A program made the translations under genes and the position numbers. From contig NZ_FRBL01000001.1 of NCBI RefSeq assembly GCF_900142605.1, positions 744,001-808,000 on the forward strand: 64,000 bases of DNA. Reading direction: 5' to 3'. Within the stretch, counting starts at the first letter, position 1. The number at the start of each line of letters is the position of its first letter. The notes under the pieces are model-generated. The model worked only from the letters and a program-made list of their open reading frames with translations. It did not search any database and was not told the origin of the DNA. Positions 34,992-41,895 of the stretch are shown piece by piece. This stretch comes from Chitinophaga jiangningensis. GTDB taxonomy: Bacteria > Bacteroidota > Bacteroidia > Chitinophagales > Chitinophagaceae.

Positions 34992-35213
34992 CTACCCTTT
35001 GGTACCTACGGTTGTTTTAAACTCATATACCGCCTTATCTTCCTCAATTGATGGGCCGGCAATGGTTGCCGTAGTTAAAACAGGATGCTGCATTGAATAG
35101 AACTGCAAAACCTCTGCAGCCGTAAAATCAACGTTTGGATCAGGCAGATTTACCATTTCGCCGTCCTTCTTGAATTTAAAAGCACGCTTCAAATTTGTAA
35201 TTTCAAGTGCCAT
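34992..35213 (-). CDS. PRTRC protein C, small ubiquitin-like protein
   Basis: A 73-aa protein ending in VGTKG. The segments FKFKKDGEMVNLPDPN and VDFTAAEVLQFYSMQHPVLTTATI, followed by VYEFKTTVGTKG, fit PRTRC system protein C. Small size, beta-grasp-like strands and the terminal Gly are what a ubiquitin-like modifier substrate of an E1 enzyme would show; the true C-terminus is directly at Gly73, so no processing would be needed. The beta-grasp assignment is inference from family knowledge and layout. Confidence 0.8.
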   Translation of the reverse strand: MALEITNLKRAFKFKKDGEMVNLPDPNVDFTAAEVLQFYSMQHPVLTTATIAGPSIEEDKAVYEFKTTVGTKG

Positions 35214-35239
35214 AGCAAATTGTAGTTTAAAATTTCGGA

Positions 35240-35623
35240 TTAAAGGGCAGATGATAACAGGATTGGATATACCTCTCCATGGTCAGGATTAGTTATGGCA
35301 TTATTGGAAATACGGCAAGCTATGCTGGCAGTGTGGTCCCAAGACAACAGTTCCTTTACCATTGTCACCATACCCTTGCAATTAAAACCGCAACCAGACG
35401 GCCGGATAGCCCTTAACCTAAATCCTTCTGTTGCCTTCCCGATGAACCAATCGGTCGGATGTTCATCATCCTGATATACTACAACGCAATCACCACCCTG
35501 AAGCCCAATAAGCAGGCAAGATTCTCTATTCAGAGTAATAAGCCCCCGTTGGTCAAACCGAATTATTGGATTATTGCTCTTGGAAGTGGTACGTTCACCT
35601 GGTATTACTTTTTTAAGCACCAT
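35240..35623 (-). CDS. Hypothetical protein inside the PRTRC cassette
   Basis: A 127-aa protein between PRTRC C and PRTRC E. The N-terminus (SNNPIIRFDQRGLITLNRES) is followed by a beta-rich central part with a GGDCVVVYQDDEH segment. An AbrB-like or small-barrel fold is suggested but not certain. No catalytic motif seen. The gene is in the same direction and spacing as the other members, so it is likely a functional cassette partner. Confidence 0.5.
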   Translation of the reverse strand: MVLKKVIPGERTTSKSNNPIIRFDQRGLITLNRESCLLIGLQGGDCVVVYQDDEHPTDWFIGKATEGFRLRAIRPSGCGFNCKGMVTMVKELLSWDHTASIACRISNNAITNPDHGEVYPILLSSAL

Positions 35624-35641
35624 GATTTATAGATTATTTAA

Positions 35642-36007
35642 TTAGTCAAAAAGAGTTGGTTCTGAAGAATTTGACGCGGCGTTCACCTCCACCGGTACCG
35701 GTTCTTTAGTTATAGCCGCAGCTTTTTTCTTATCTGGCTTTTTGCTTTCCGTTTCCTGCTTAAGACGTACTTCATCAGAAAAGTCATCGGCATTAACTAC
35801 CAGTCCCATGGCTTCTTTGACCGGTAGGGAAATTGCAGATAAAAATCCTCCATCTAGCTCCTCCGGGGTTCCCGTCACGATTACAGGAATGGTTAACCCA
35901 TGCATTGCCGGCAGTACACTGACGGTGAAACTTCCGCCTTTCTGCTTTATGCGGATGTCTATATCGATATTATTGCCCAGCTGGGCTAGTTCTACAAAAA
36001 ATGACAT
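35642..36007 (-). CDS. PRTRC protein E
   Basis: A 121-aa protein matching PRTRC system protein E: opening MSFFVELAQLGNNIDIDIRI, then a middle VSVLPAMHGLTIPVIVTGTPEELD-like segment. The C-terminal third (from ~85) is Lys/Glu/Pro/Ala-rich and disordered. Its function is not established. It starts four bases after the sliding-clamp stop, and the clamp gene lies directly upstream in transcription, linking the cassette to the replication genes. Confidence 0.8.
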   Translation of the reverse strand: MSFFVELAQLGNNIDIDIRIKQKGGSFTVSVLPAMHGLTIPVIVTGTPEELDGGFLSAISLPVKEAMGLVVNADDFSDEVRLKQETESKKPDKKKAAAITKEPVPVEVNAASNSSEPTLFD

Positions 36008-36010
36008 GAT

Positions 36011-37111
36011 TTAGATTTTTTGTTTTAACAAAGGCATCAGTAATCCGAGGTAATCAGGATCATCCTCTGCCGTTACCAATATTGCACGTTTAGGATCGTG
36101 AATAGCAAATTGCACTTTATCATATGTCACCTGGTGCATGAGAGTCAGAAGGCGATCTGCACTTACGTTAATACTGGATATGTCACCTTTATAAATACCG
36201 GGTATATCCACCACAATACGCCTCTGCATATCCAGATCCTCAGAAACAAAACGGATTATTCCTTTTTCTTCTTTTAGTAAGATCTCAGCCGATCGATCTG
36301 CAGCTAAAGAGAGACAGCATCGCTCCAAAGCACTGATCATTTCTTCCCGGTCCAGGGTTAAGTTGGGATGGAAGTCAGTAGGAATAATCGATCTGTAATC
36401 AGGATATTTACCATCTACAGCAGTTGCAATTACGCTGGTTGACGTTGTGTGGAATGCCACATGGTTACTATTCCAATAAACTTCAGCATTATCAAATCCT
36501 TCAAGTGCCTTAACCATTTTTGAAGTAACCAATAACTTAGCCTCTCCCTTCGCTTCGACTGAGAATGACCGGGAAAACAGTGAATGAGCGTCTGTACTTA
36601 CAACGGACAGGCCATTTGCCAATACGTCCAAACAGACACAACATAATGCAGGCCGTAGTTCATCTGCGCTCACAGTAGCCAAAGCTTTATTCATCCAATA
36701 AACCAGGCCATCCTCAACTGTCATAAAGTTTTTACGAGGTATAGCAGGCAGTTTAGGGTAATCTTCCACCTTATCAGTAGCTTTCAAAATAAACTCATCC
36801 TGCATAGCGCCAATGATCCGAATAAGTTCCTCTTCAACTTCAATGGTGATAGGCGCTTCTTTTGATAAGAATGCAACCCGTTTTAGGAAATCAAATGGTA
36901 ATAATACATGGAAAGGTTTTCCAACCACCTCACATTCTACGCGATGTTGGATTGTGGTCATCAGGTCAGTACTGCAGAACTCTACTTCTGCTTCACCTAC
37001 TTTACATAAGACATTGCTCAAAACCGGCAATACCGGCTTTTTGGGTACCGCCTGCCCCAATTTATTTAGGGCGTTTTTAAGGGTTTTAGAATTAATAATG
37101 AATTTGTTCAT
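36011..37111 (-). CDS. dnaN: DNA polymerase III beta subunit-like sliding clamp
   Basis: A 366-aa DnaN homologue, start MNKFIINSKTLKNALNKLGQ, chosen because the upstream gene ends at 37,119. An upstream in-frame extension overlaps that gene and looks spurious. Residues follow the three-domain clamp pattern: first domain with LPVLSNVLCKV, then VEYP/DYPKLP, and a last domain with a C-terminal AILVTAEDDPDYLGLLMPL, the usual DnaN ending. It would encircle DNA at the phage replication fork, replacing or competing with the host clamp. Unusual for a temperate phage to carry its own. Confidence 0.85.
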   Translation of the reverse strand: MNKFIINSKTLKNALNKLGQAVPKKPVLPVLSNVLCKVGEAEVEFCSTDLMTTIQHRVECEVVGKPFHVLLPFDFLKRVAFLSKEAPITIEVEEELIRIIGAMQDEFILKATDKVEDYPKLPAIPRKNFMTVEDGLVYWMNKALATVSADELRPALCCVCLDVLANGLSVVSTDAHSLFSRSFSVEAKGEAKLLVTSKMVKALEGFDNAEVYWNSNHVAFHTTSTSVIATAVDGKYPDYRSIIPTDFHPNLTLDREEMISALERCCLSLAADRSAEILLKEEKGIIRFVSEDLDMQRRIVVDIPGIYKGDISSINVSADRLLTLMHQVTYDKVQFAIHDPKRAILVTAEDDPDYLGLLMPLLKQKI

Positions 37112-37118
37112 TTGTGTT

Positions 37119-37328
37119 CTATTTAGCAGTAGTTTTCGATGAATGGACGGGAAAGCGATTACCTTTCCCGTCCTCAACAATCAGGACTTCCCCATGATCA
37201 CTGATGATTGCTAATCTGGTTCCCCTGGGTGCATATACCAATGGTCCTTTTTTACCTGACGTCGGATCAGTTGCATAAAAGACCGACTTAGCCTCAGCTA
37301 CAAGGTGACAGTATGTAGGATTATTCAT
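37119..37328 (-). CDS. Small hypothetical protein between recombination and clamp genes
   Basis: A 69-aa protein starting MNNPTYCHLVAEAKSVFYAT. It holds a Gly-rich turn (GKKGPLVYAPRGT) and short strands (TRLAIISDHGEVLIVED), suggesting a small beta-barrel. It overlaps the RecE-like gene by about eight bases and ends seven bases before the clamp start. Role unknown. Confidence 0.5.
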   Translation of the reverse strand: MNNPTYCHLVAEAKSVFYATDPTSGKKGPLVYAPRGTRLAIISDHGEVLIVEDGKGNRFPVHSSKTTAK

Positions 37329-38433
37329 CAATATCTACTGGATGAAGAAGTTTAGCCGACCATTCCGGCTGTTCCAATTCAATGATACCAGCATTGCCAC
37401 TTTCAGCTGCCGCATCAAAACCGGGGAATATCATCTTATCCTGACACTCTTTTATGGTGTCGAGAGCGAACCGGTACTTATATTTACCGTTAGCCAGATC
37501 CTCCGGTGTCCAGATAAATACCGCGGGGAGATAAGGCGGTACAGTCTGTAGCATAATCATGATTGTCACGTTGAATTGACGGCCAGTTATATCACTCATT
37601 ACCTTTTGATACATTCCCTCACTAAGCTCATATTGGAACTTTGCCGTATCATAAAGGAATTTGCCGAGTGTCTGAGCTGAGGTCGTTTTAAACGAAATCA
37701 CCGCATCGACTCCGATATTTTCTTTAACATTAAAATAGTCTGGTCGTACCTTCACCGGCAGGCCGGTAACAGGATCCTTTCCGTAAAAAGAAGTTTCGGA
37801 AACTGCACCTTTAAGTATCCGCTTTATTATACCGCCGCCGTACAGGTTATAACCCTGACGAACAGCATCAATAATTACTTGGTGCTCTTCATCAATCAAT
37901 TGGTACTCACAGGACTGGCGCAGCTCATCCAGATAAGCGCGTAGTTCTGGCATTTTTTTTCCATCCAACGTTTCTGAAGGCACCTGATTGATGCACTCAA
38001 ACCAACGTATCATATCAGTAACACCAACTGTAGAATTCAACGGATGGTTAGGTTGGATAATAAACTTATCAAACAACTCTTCCTCTAAAAATGCCATATG
38101 AGCAAACGTCCCGAGTTCAAAGTGATCTTTCTTTTTATCCTTGTGACGTTGGTTGGTATAAAAAAAATAGTGGAATGGAGTTTTTAATACCTCTTTTAAG
38201 GCACTGGAAGAATTAGCCTTTTTATCCAGGTACTTCTGCATTTCATCGCGCACCACGGTGCCGTTTACAGATAGGCTTACCAGGTCAATAGGATGTACTT
38301 CATCGGAGTTAAACTGATGGCTGTGCAACATATCCTGCAGCGTAGGATACTCAGATGGATCAAATCCCAGCGGATTCAATTCTTTATCAATAACCTGTGC
38401 ATCGTCCAGGTCGGGGAAGTTTTTAAAATCCAT
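37321..38433 (-). CDS. RecE-like PD-(D/E)XK exonuclease
   Basis: A 370-aa protein with a lambda-exonuclease/RecE-type core in its C-terminal half. Catalytic candidates are Glu213, Asp232 in VRPDYF, and the motif around VDAVISFKTT (Asp243 and Lys249). A Gln-containing AKFQYELSEGMYQ follows, as in RecE-type enzymes. The N-terminal ~120 residues are helical. RecE homologues resect dsDNA 5' to 3' for single-strand annealing recombination. The next gene in the operon could be its partner. Confidence 0.8.
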   Translation of the reverse strand: MDFKNFPDLDDAQVIDKELNPLGFDPSEYPTLQDMLHSHQFNSDEVHPIDLVSLSVNGTVVRDEMQKYLDKKANSSSALKEVLKTPFHYFFYTNQRHKDKKKDHFELGTFAHMAFLEEELFDKFIIQPNHPLNSTVGVTDMIRWFECINQVPSETLDGKKMPELRAYLDELRQSCEYQLIDEEHQVIIDAVRQGYNLYGGGIIKRILKGAVSETSFYGKDPVTGLPVKVRPDYFNVKENIGVDAVISFKTTSAQTLGKFLYDTAKFQYELSEGMYQKVMSDITGRQFNVTIMIMLQTVPPYLPAVFIWTPEDLANGKYKYRFALDTIKECQDKMIFPGFDAAAESGNAGIIELEQPEWSAKLLHPVDIDE

Positions 38434-38436
38434 GGT

Positions 38437-38916
38437 TTAAGCTTTTGGAAGGTTAATTACAATAGGTTTAATTGACCAGACAGCAGATTCGAAGCTGTTT
38501 TTCTTATTCTTTTTTTTGCCCAAATATGTTATCTGAACAACACTCCCTTGAGTAAGTCCATTCAGTAAGGACACTAATCGTTTACTGGCATTCCGCCATG
38601 GCTTAACCTCTCCCTTTGTCTTCTCATAAAAAAGGGCACAATCAATCTCTACTTCAACACTGGGGTCATTGAAGTCAGGGAACATTTGTGGCGCCACACT
38701 ATGGAAATACACTTTTTTGGATTCCCCAATAGCTGCCGGTTCCCAATATTCAGCCATTAAGTCAATTGGTACTACCACAGCGTCATCCAAATCGGGCATA
38801 TTTTCGATTGATGACATTTCTACAACGCTTACCGGATGGGAATTACCTGAAGCTACTGCTACACCGGTAGTAGGGGATATCACGACTTCCCCTTGTTGAT
38901 TTTTGTCGCTTTTCAT
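38437..38916 (-). CDS. Putative OB-fold/ssDNA-binding-like partner of the exonuclease
   Basis: A 159-aa protein next to the RecE-like gene, which it precedes in transcription. It has a disordered N-terminus (30 residues) and an ordered segment EVEIDCALFYEKTKGEV, then RNASKRLVSLLNGL, then GSVVQITYLGKKKNKKNSFE near the C-terminus. The GS.V.I.Y.GKKKNK stretch resembles small phage proteins with OB-like folds. An SSB- or annealing-partner role is inferred from position and composition. Confidence 0.5.
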   Translation of the reverse strand: MKSDKNQQGEVVISPTTGVAVASGNSHPVSVVEMSSIENMPDLDDAVVVPIDLMAEYWEPAAIGESKKVYFHSVAPQMFPDFNDPSVEVEIDCALFYEKTKGEVKPWRNASKRLVSLLNGLTQGSVVQITYLGKKKNKKNSFESAVWSIKPIVINLPKA

Positions 38917-38926
38917 ACATTTGTTT

Positions 38927-39202
38927 TTAAGTCAATGAAAATTTGGCTTTTTGCCTATAGGGTACCGGTCGCCGCCGGTACCTTACTTTTTTACACTGCA
39001 CACCACAATTGCGATGCACACGAGGATAATTGCGATTAGAATTGCACCTATCCACTCTATGTCCTTTATAGAGCTCCGGTGTTGTTTGAAAATGGTTTTC
39101 TTCATGAGATTTAAAAGGTGGTTTAAAATCAGGCGGCTCTCCTACAGCCGCCTGACCTGTCCTGAACTCAGAGATTCGAAAGGTTAAATCATAATCAAAC
39201 AT
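38927..39202 (-). CDS. Possible small protein, overlapping frames
   Basis: A 91-aa frame with an acidic N-terminus (MFDYDLTFRISEFRTGQ) and an Arg/Lys-rich C-terminus. Its second half lies antiparallel in frame to nothing else but overlaps, in another frame on the same strand, a 40-aa membrane protein (38,983-39,105). The tail resembles low-complexity translated AT/GC-rich noise. Uncertain: the first ~35 codons may be real while the rest is incidental. Confidence 0.3.
   Translation of the reverse strand: MFDYDLTFRISEFRTGQAAVGEPPDFKPPFKSHEENHFQTTPELYKGHRVDRCNSNRNYPRVHRNCGVQCKKVRYRRRPVPYRQKAKFSLT
38983..39105 (-). CDS. Small membrane protein (40 aa)
   Basis: A short frame MKKTIFKQHRSSIKDIEWIG followed by a hydrophobic helix (AILIAIILVCIAIVVC) and the terminal SVKK. 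A basic N-terminus and one membrane helix make it a plausible phage membrane protein, e.g. an early-acting host-interaction peptide. A perfect 8-bp stem (GGTACCGG / CCGGTACC) lies directly downstream. It overlaps the competing 91-aa frame in another reading frame. Confidence 0.5.
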   Translation of the reverse strand: MKKTIFKQHRSSIKDIEWIGAILIAIILVCIAIVVCSVKK

Positions 39203-39299
39203 TTAGGTGAGCCCCGGATGTGGTTTACAGGAGCAGCCCGGCTTAAACTGCTTTGGGGATTCCGGAAATACATTATTAATAGAAATAATGTTGAGTTAG

Positions 39300-39482
39300 T
39301 CAACGCTTAAACCAGATAATCATCTTAATCAACATCACAAGTATTTTCAGGAATACCACTTTAGTAGCGAATCTGATGTCTTGCAACACAATACTATCAG
39401 CAGCGTAGTAGCGCATAACCTGCACCGCGCCAATGAGCGCAGACGGTACCAGAATGGCGAGATAAATCCAATAGATTGCCAT
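39300..39482 (-). CDS. Small membrane protein
   Basis: A 60-aa protein beginning MAIYWIYLAILVPSALIGAV, with a first membrane helix at residues ~3-25 and a second hydrophobic amphipathic segment (TKVVFLKILVMLIKMIIWFKR) at the C-terminus. It sits in the early leftward operon between the early regulator genes and the recombination genes. Role unknown. Confidence 0.5.
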   Translation of the reverse strand: MAIYWIYLAILVPSALIGAVQVMRYYAADSIVLQDIRFATKVVFLKILVMLIKMIIWFKR

Positions 39483-39498
39483 AACCAATAGAGTTAGA

Positions 39499-39723
39499 TT
39501 ATTGAATGGTAATATTTCTAAGACGCTTATCCATTAAGGCTTTCATTTCCTCTTCGGACAAACTGGATGTTTGATTGGTAGAATTTTCAGGAGCAGAGAG
39601 CTGCTCCCAGTCTGCTTGTATATGTATGGTCTCTTCTTTGATCCAGGAAATCCACAGTTCTATTTTATCCAGACGTTTCTGAATTGCCTGTGGAAATTCG
39701 GAACGAATATTATTGCTGTTCAT
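39499..39723 (-). CDS. Small hypothetical protein
   Basis: A 74-aa protein beginning MNSNNIRSEFPQAIQKRLDK. It is helical and charged with Trp residues (IELWISWIKEETIHIQADWEQL) and ends in a basic segment. The start chosen is 14 bases inside the upstream gene. An extra in-frame ATG further upstream (39,744) adds seven residues. Function unknown. Confidence 0.45.
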   Translation of the reverse strand: MNSNNIRSEFPQAIQKRLDKIELWISWIKEETIHIQADWEQLSAPENSTNQTSSLSEEEMKALMDKRLRNITIQ

Positions 39724-40003
39724 CTTGTTTACTTTGTCGGGCATCAGCGTAAATCATTGCAAATTCATAAACTCTATCAGACCAAAAGTGGCTCTCGGGA
39801 TTCAAAGCGTTAGCCACGCTGCCATAATGAATTGGCTTATACTTTTCTGGATCCTCTTTAGCTGCCATGTTCATTAAAACCGTTATCTCCCGGGCATCTC
39901 CATGAATTAGTTTTTTACTAAGCGCAAGTTTCAAACTACGTTGTTCTTTCAATTTTTCAGACTTTGATGCCCGTGGTTCCACTTTGATGTTATTTGCGTA
40001 CAT
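39710..40003 (-). CDS. First early gene downstream of the leftward promoter
   Basis: A 97-aa basic, helical protein (KVEPRASKSEKLKEQRSLKLAL, then KEDPEKYKPIHYGSVANALN). It is the first gene read from the operator-rich promoter facing the repressor gene, the place where Cro- or CII-like regulators commonly lie, but it has no clear HTH. It may be a DNA-binding or early-function protein. Confidence 0.55.
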   Translation of the reverse strand: MYANNIKVEPRASKSEKLKEQRSLKLALSKKLIHGDAREITVLMNMAAKEDPEKYKPIHYGSVANALNPESHFWSDRVYEFAMIYADARQSKQDEQQ

Positions 40004-40051
40004 TTACGTTTCTGCGTTTAATTTTAACGTTGTATTTTTACGTTGACATCA

Positions 40052-40106
40052 CAAACATAATCAACATAATCGACATAGTCAACATAAATATCAACATAGT
40101 CGACAT
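40052..40106 (-). promoter_or_regulatory. Early leftward promoter with operator repeats
   Basis: On the minus strand, TTG (40082-40080), 20 bases and TATGTTTG (40059-40052) form a complete Bacteroidota promoter (TTG / TAnnTTTG). The region 40061-40106 consists of reiterated CAACATA- and CGACATA-like units with GTCGAC dyads (five or six copies), which overlap the -33 box and the upstream side. These are probable repressor operators, comparable in role to OL/OR of temperate phages. Bound repressor would block early transcription. Confidence 0.7.
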
Positions 40107-40157
40107 TTTTCGAAAAAATTAAACGTATCGTGTCTTTTATTGATAATTCTTCAAGGA

Positions 40158-40691
40158 ATGAACCCAAATACAATAAATAGAAATCTGTACTACCTCAGAA
40201 CGAGCAAAGGGCTTACCCAGCAACAGGTTGCCGAGGCACTCAATATTGCTAGAAGTACATATACTGGCTATGAAAGTAAGTGGGTTCCGGACCTTGAGAC
40301 CCAGAAAAGCTTGGCAAAATATTACAACATCAACATAAACGACTTGCTCAACAAGGAAATGATGCCGGCAGAGGAAGTGGCATCATACATGGCAAAGCTG
40401 GATCGAAATAGCAATAGGGGCGGAAAAGCAGATACTAAAAAGCCCAAACAAATAAAAAGCCCTTTCCCAGCTGATGACGAGCTTAATTGGGAAAGGGCAG
40501 AAATTCTCGCTACCAAAAGGGCTACGGCGATGGCAATTTCTAAGGTTTACGCTTTGTTGGGGACTCCTCGAACATACGAGGAGGTCTTAGCAGACATAGA
40601 TGATGACAGAACGACGATTTTAGCTGATCTGAGAGCAGGACGGCTTTCCTTTGGTCCGTCAGACCCTCAGAAGGACAGGGAAAAGTCTTAG
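40158..40691 (+). CDS. XRE-family CI-like prophage repressor
   Basis: A 177-aa protein with an N-terminal HTH (NLYYLRTSKGLTQQQVAEAL, then NIARSTYTGYESKWVPDLET). The start at 40,158 (MNPNTINRNLYY) follows an AAGGA-like sequence; a longer in-frame form at 40,140 is less likely. The C-terminal part is Lys-rich, then helical (AMAISKVYALLGTPRTYEEV). No LexA-type Ser/Lys autoprotease motif was found. It reads away from the early operon, with operators between, so it is the probable lysogeny repressor. Confidence 0.82.
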   Translation: MNPNTINRNLYYLRTSKGLTQQQVAEALNIARSTYTGYESKWVPDLETQKSLAKYYNININDLLNKEMMPAEEVASYMAKLDRNSNRGGKADTKKPKQIKSPFPADDELNWERAEILATKRATAMAISKVYALLGTPRTYEEVLADIDDDRTTILADLRAGRLSFGPSDPQKDREKS

Positions 40692-40978
40692 GGTTTGTAG
40701 GCGCATTCTTTGGCTTACGCGTCGATTTCGTGGCGGTTACTCTTCTTTTCATGACGGTTCCAATTCTTTAATAAAAATGAGGGCATCGACAGACAACAAC
40801 CTAATGTATCCATTCACTACGCATTGTATGCGCGTGGCAAAATTATGGTCACTGTCTGTGGGTTAATTTAAGATGTGTCCTGGTTCGCTTGGAATAGGAA
40901 TGTACCAATCTTAACGTTAATAAAATCATAACTGTGCTGAGTATTAGAGATTCACTTCTAACTTAAACGCTTACACGA
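40692..40978. other. Non-coding stretch between repressor and lipoprotein genes
   Basis: About 290 bases of mixed composition. No convincing gene, repeat or hairpin is seen. It probably contains the promoter of the lipoprotein gene at its right end, but a clear -7 box was not found. Confidence 0.45.
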
Positions 40979-41371
40979 ATGAAAAAATGTGCACTGATCG
41001 CAGTTCTTTTTGGCATCTTATCATGTGGAAATAGTAAGGATGATCCGCAGCCCAATTCTACCGAAGTTATCTATGAGGTCAGTACCAATGCAGGCACCCC
41101 CTTCGATTATGTAGGATACGCAGATTTGGATGCTACTTCTGCTACCGGTCTTATAGAATGGAAAGTAACCGGCACTGGAACGTTCGAGAAACACGCTCAC
41201 ATAAAAAAAGGTGGCGGGGCAATCCTCCAGGCGCAACATGCAACTTCTAACAAGTGGGTGCTCAGGATAAAAAGTGCGACCGGATCAGTGCTGGCAGAAA
41301 ATGCAACTATTACCCTAAACCCAGGGACACCTTCTTCATATACAGCTACCTGCCAGGTGATAATACCATAA
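40979..41371 (+). CDS. Small lipoprotein (prophage cargo)
   Basis: A 130-aa protein with a lipobox LSCG and lipidation Cys16 after a short signal (MKKCALIAVLFGI). Mature residues are Ser/Thr/Gly-rich and beta-strand rich (VIYEVSTNAGTPFDYVGYAD). Such small surface lipoproteins near attR are typical of lysogenic-conversion cargo. Function unknown; a role in surface exclusion is one possibility but is not supported by a motif. Confidence 0.7.
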   Translation: MKKCALIAVLFGILSCGNSKDDPQPNSTEVIYEVSTNAGTPFDYVGYADLDATSATGLIEWKVTGTGTFEKHAHIKKGGGAILQAQHATSNKWVLRIKSATGSVLAENATITLNPGTPSSYTATCQVIIP

Positions 41372-41374
41372 CAA

Positions 41375-41701
41375 ATGAAAAAAACTGAGGATTTGGTAAT
41401 TACCGATCGACGGATGCTCGAACTAATGGAATTTACCATCACGAAGGGGAAAGTAGGAACTAAGGCTGAATTTTTAGCCAGTATTGGAGCGAATCCTAGG
41501 AATCAGTCAAACTATCAAACCGGCCATCAAAGATTCACGGTAGATATGATCCGGAAGGCCGCCGAAGTTTATGGAATTGATACAAACTGGTTTTTTGGAT
41601 TTTCAGCAAGAATGAAATCAAATCTGAAAGACCTCTCCACAATTGAGTTGCTAAAATTGGCTGTAAGTGAAGCTGAGAAAGAGCTTGCAAAGAAAAAGTA
41701 G
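41375..41701 (+). CDS. Small HTH-like protein at the prophage right end
   Basis: A 108-aa protein with a degenerate XRE-type segment (KAEFLASIGANPRNQSNYQT, then DMIRKAAEVYGIDTNWFFGF), close to helix-turn-helix regulators of Bacteroidota phages. The C-terminus is a charged helix (IELLKLAVSEAEKELAKKK). It begins four bases after the lipoprotein stop, so the two form a unit. It is the last gene before the attachment site. It could regulate the cargo or recombination. Confidence 0.65.
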   Translation: MKKTEDLVITDRRMLELMEFTITKGKVGTKAEFLASIGANPRNQSNYQTGHQRFTVDMIRKAAEVYGIDTNWFFGFSARMKSNLKDLSTIELLKLAVSEAEKELAKKK

Positions 41702-41810
41702 CCTTAACACAAAACTTAACACCAGTTGTGAAGAAGCAATTAAATTATAAAACTTATAATACATAATTCAATCACCAATAACAATATAATTGCAGACACT
41801 GAGGGGATTA

Positions 41811-41859
41811 GCTGACTCTTAATCAGCGGGTCTAGGGTTCGAGTCCCTACAGGGTCACC
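41811..41859 (+). other. attR: 3' fragment of tRNA-Lys(CTT)
   Basis: From the anticodon arm on, the sequence folds as a tRNA: stem GCTGA / TCAGC around loop CTCTTAA with anticodon CTT, a five-base variable segment, a T-arm (TAGGG, loop TTCGAGT, CCCTA), and the 3' acceptor strand CAGGGTC plus ACC. The 5' acceptor strand (GACCCTG), D-arm and 5' half are missing. The pattern is that of an attachment core left by tRNA-targeted phage integration. The complete tRNA should lie beyond the left edge. Confidence 0.85.
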
Positions 41860-41864
41860 TCTTT

Positions 41865-41893
41865 GAACAAGCGGCTTACACAGCCGCTTGTTC
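41865..41893. terminator. Perfect 12-bp hairpin next to attR
   Basis: GAACAAGCGGCT and AGCCGCTTGTTC form a perfect stem with a five-base loop, six bases after the tRNA fragment and three bases before the end of the sensor-kinase gene. It can serve the tRNA transcript and the kinase as a bidirectional terminator. Confidence 0.8.
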
Positions 41894-41895
41894 AT

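Larger units (their letters stand above)
1..41859. mobile_element. Prophage (siphovirus-like), right part, ending at a tRNA-Lys fragment
   Basis: The segment carries a contiguous phage gene complement: terminase subunits, portal, ClpP-like prohead protease, capsid protein, tape measure protein, tail proteins, replication and recombination genes, and a divergent XRE repressor. The right end is set by a 3' tRNA fragment at 41,811-41,859, beyond which genes are ordinary chromosomal ones. No integrase, endolysin or intact tRNA is seen, so the left end lies outside the window. The long tape measure protein and absence of a recognisable sheath gene suggest a non-contractile tail. The late module order (tail before head) is unusual. 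Confidence 0.93.

Noticed and set aside
40540..40752. 70-codon frame antisense to the repressor gene end
   Set aside because: Basic low-complexity translation and full overlap with the better-supported repressor gene.
41811..41859. Complete functional tRNA gene
   Set aside because: The 5' acceptor strand and D-arm are missing, so only the 3' part of the tRNA is present.
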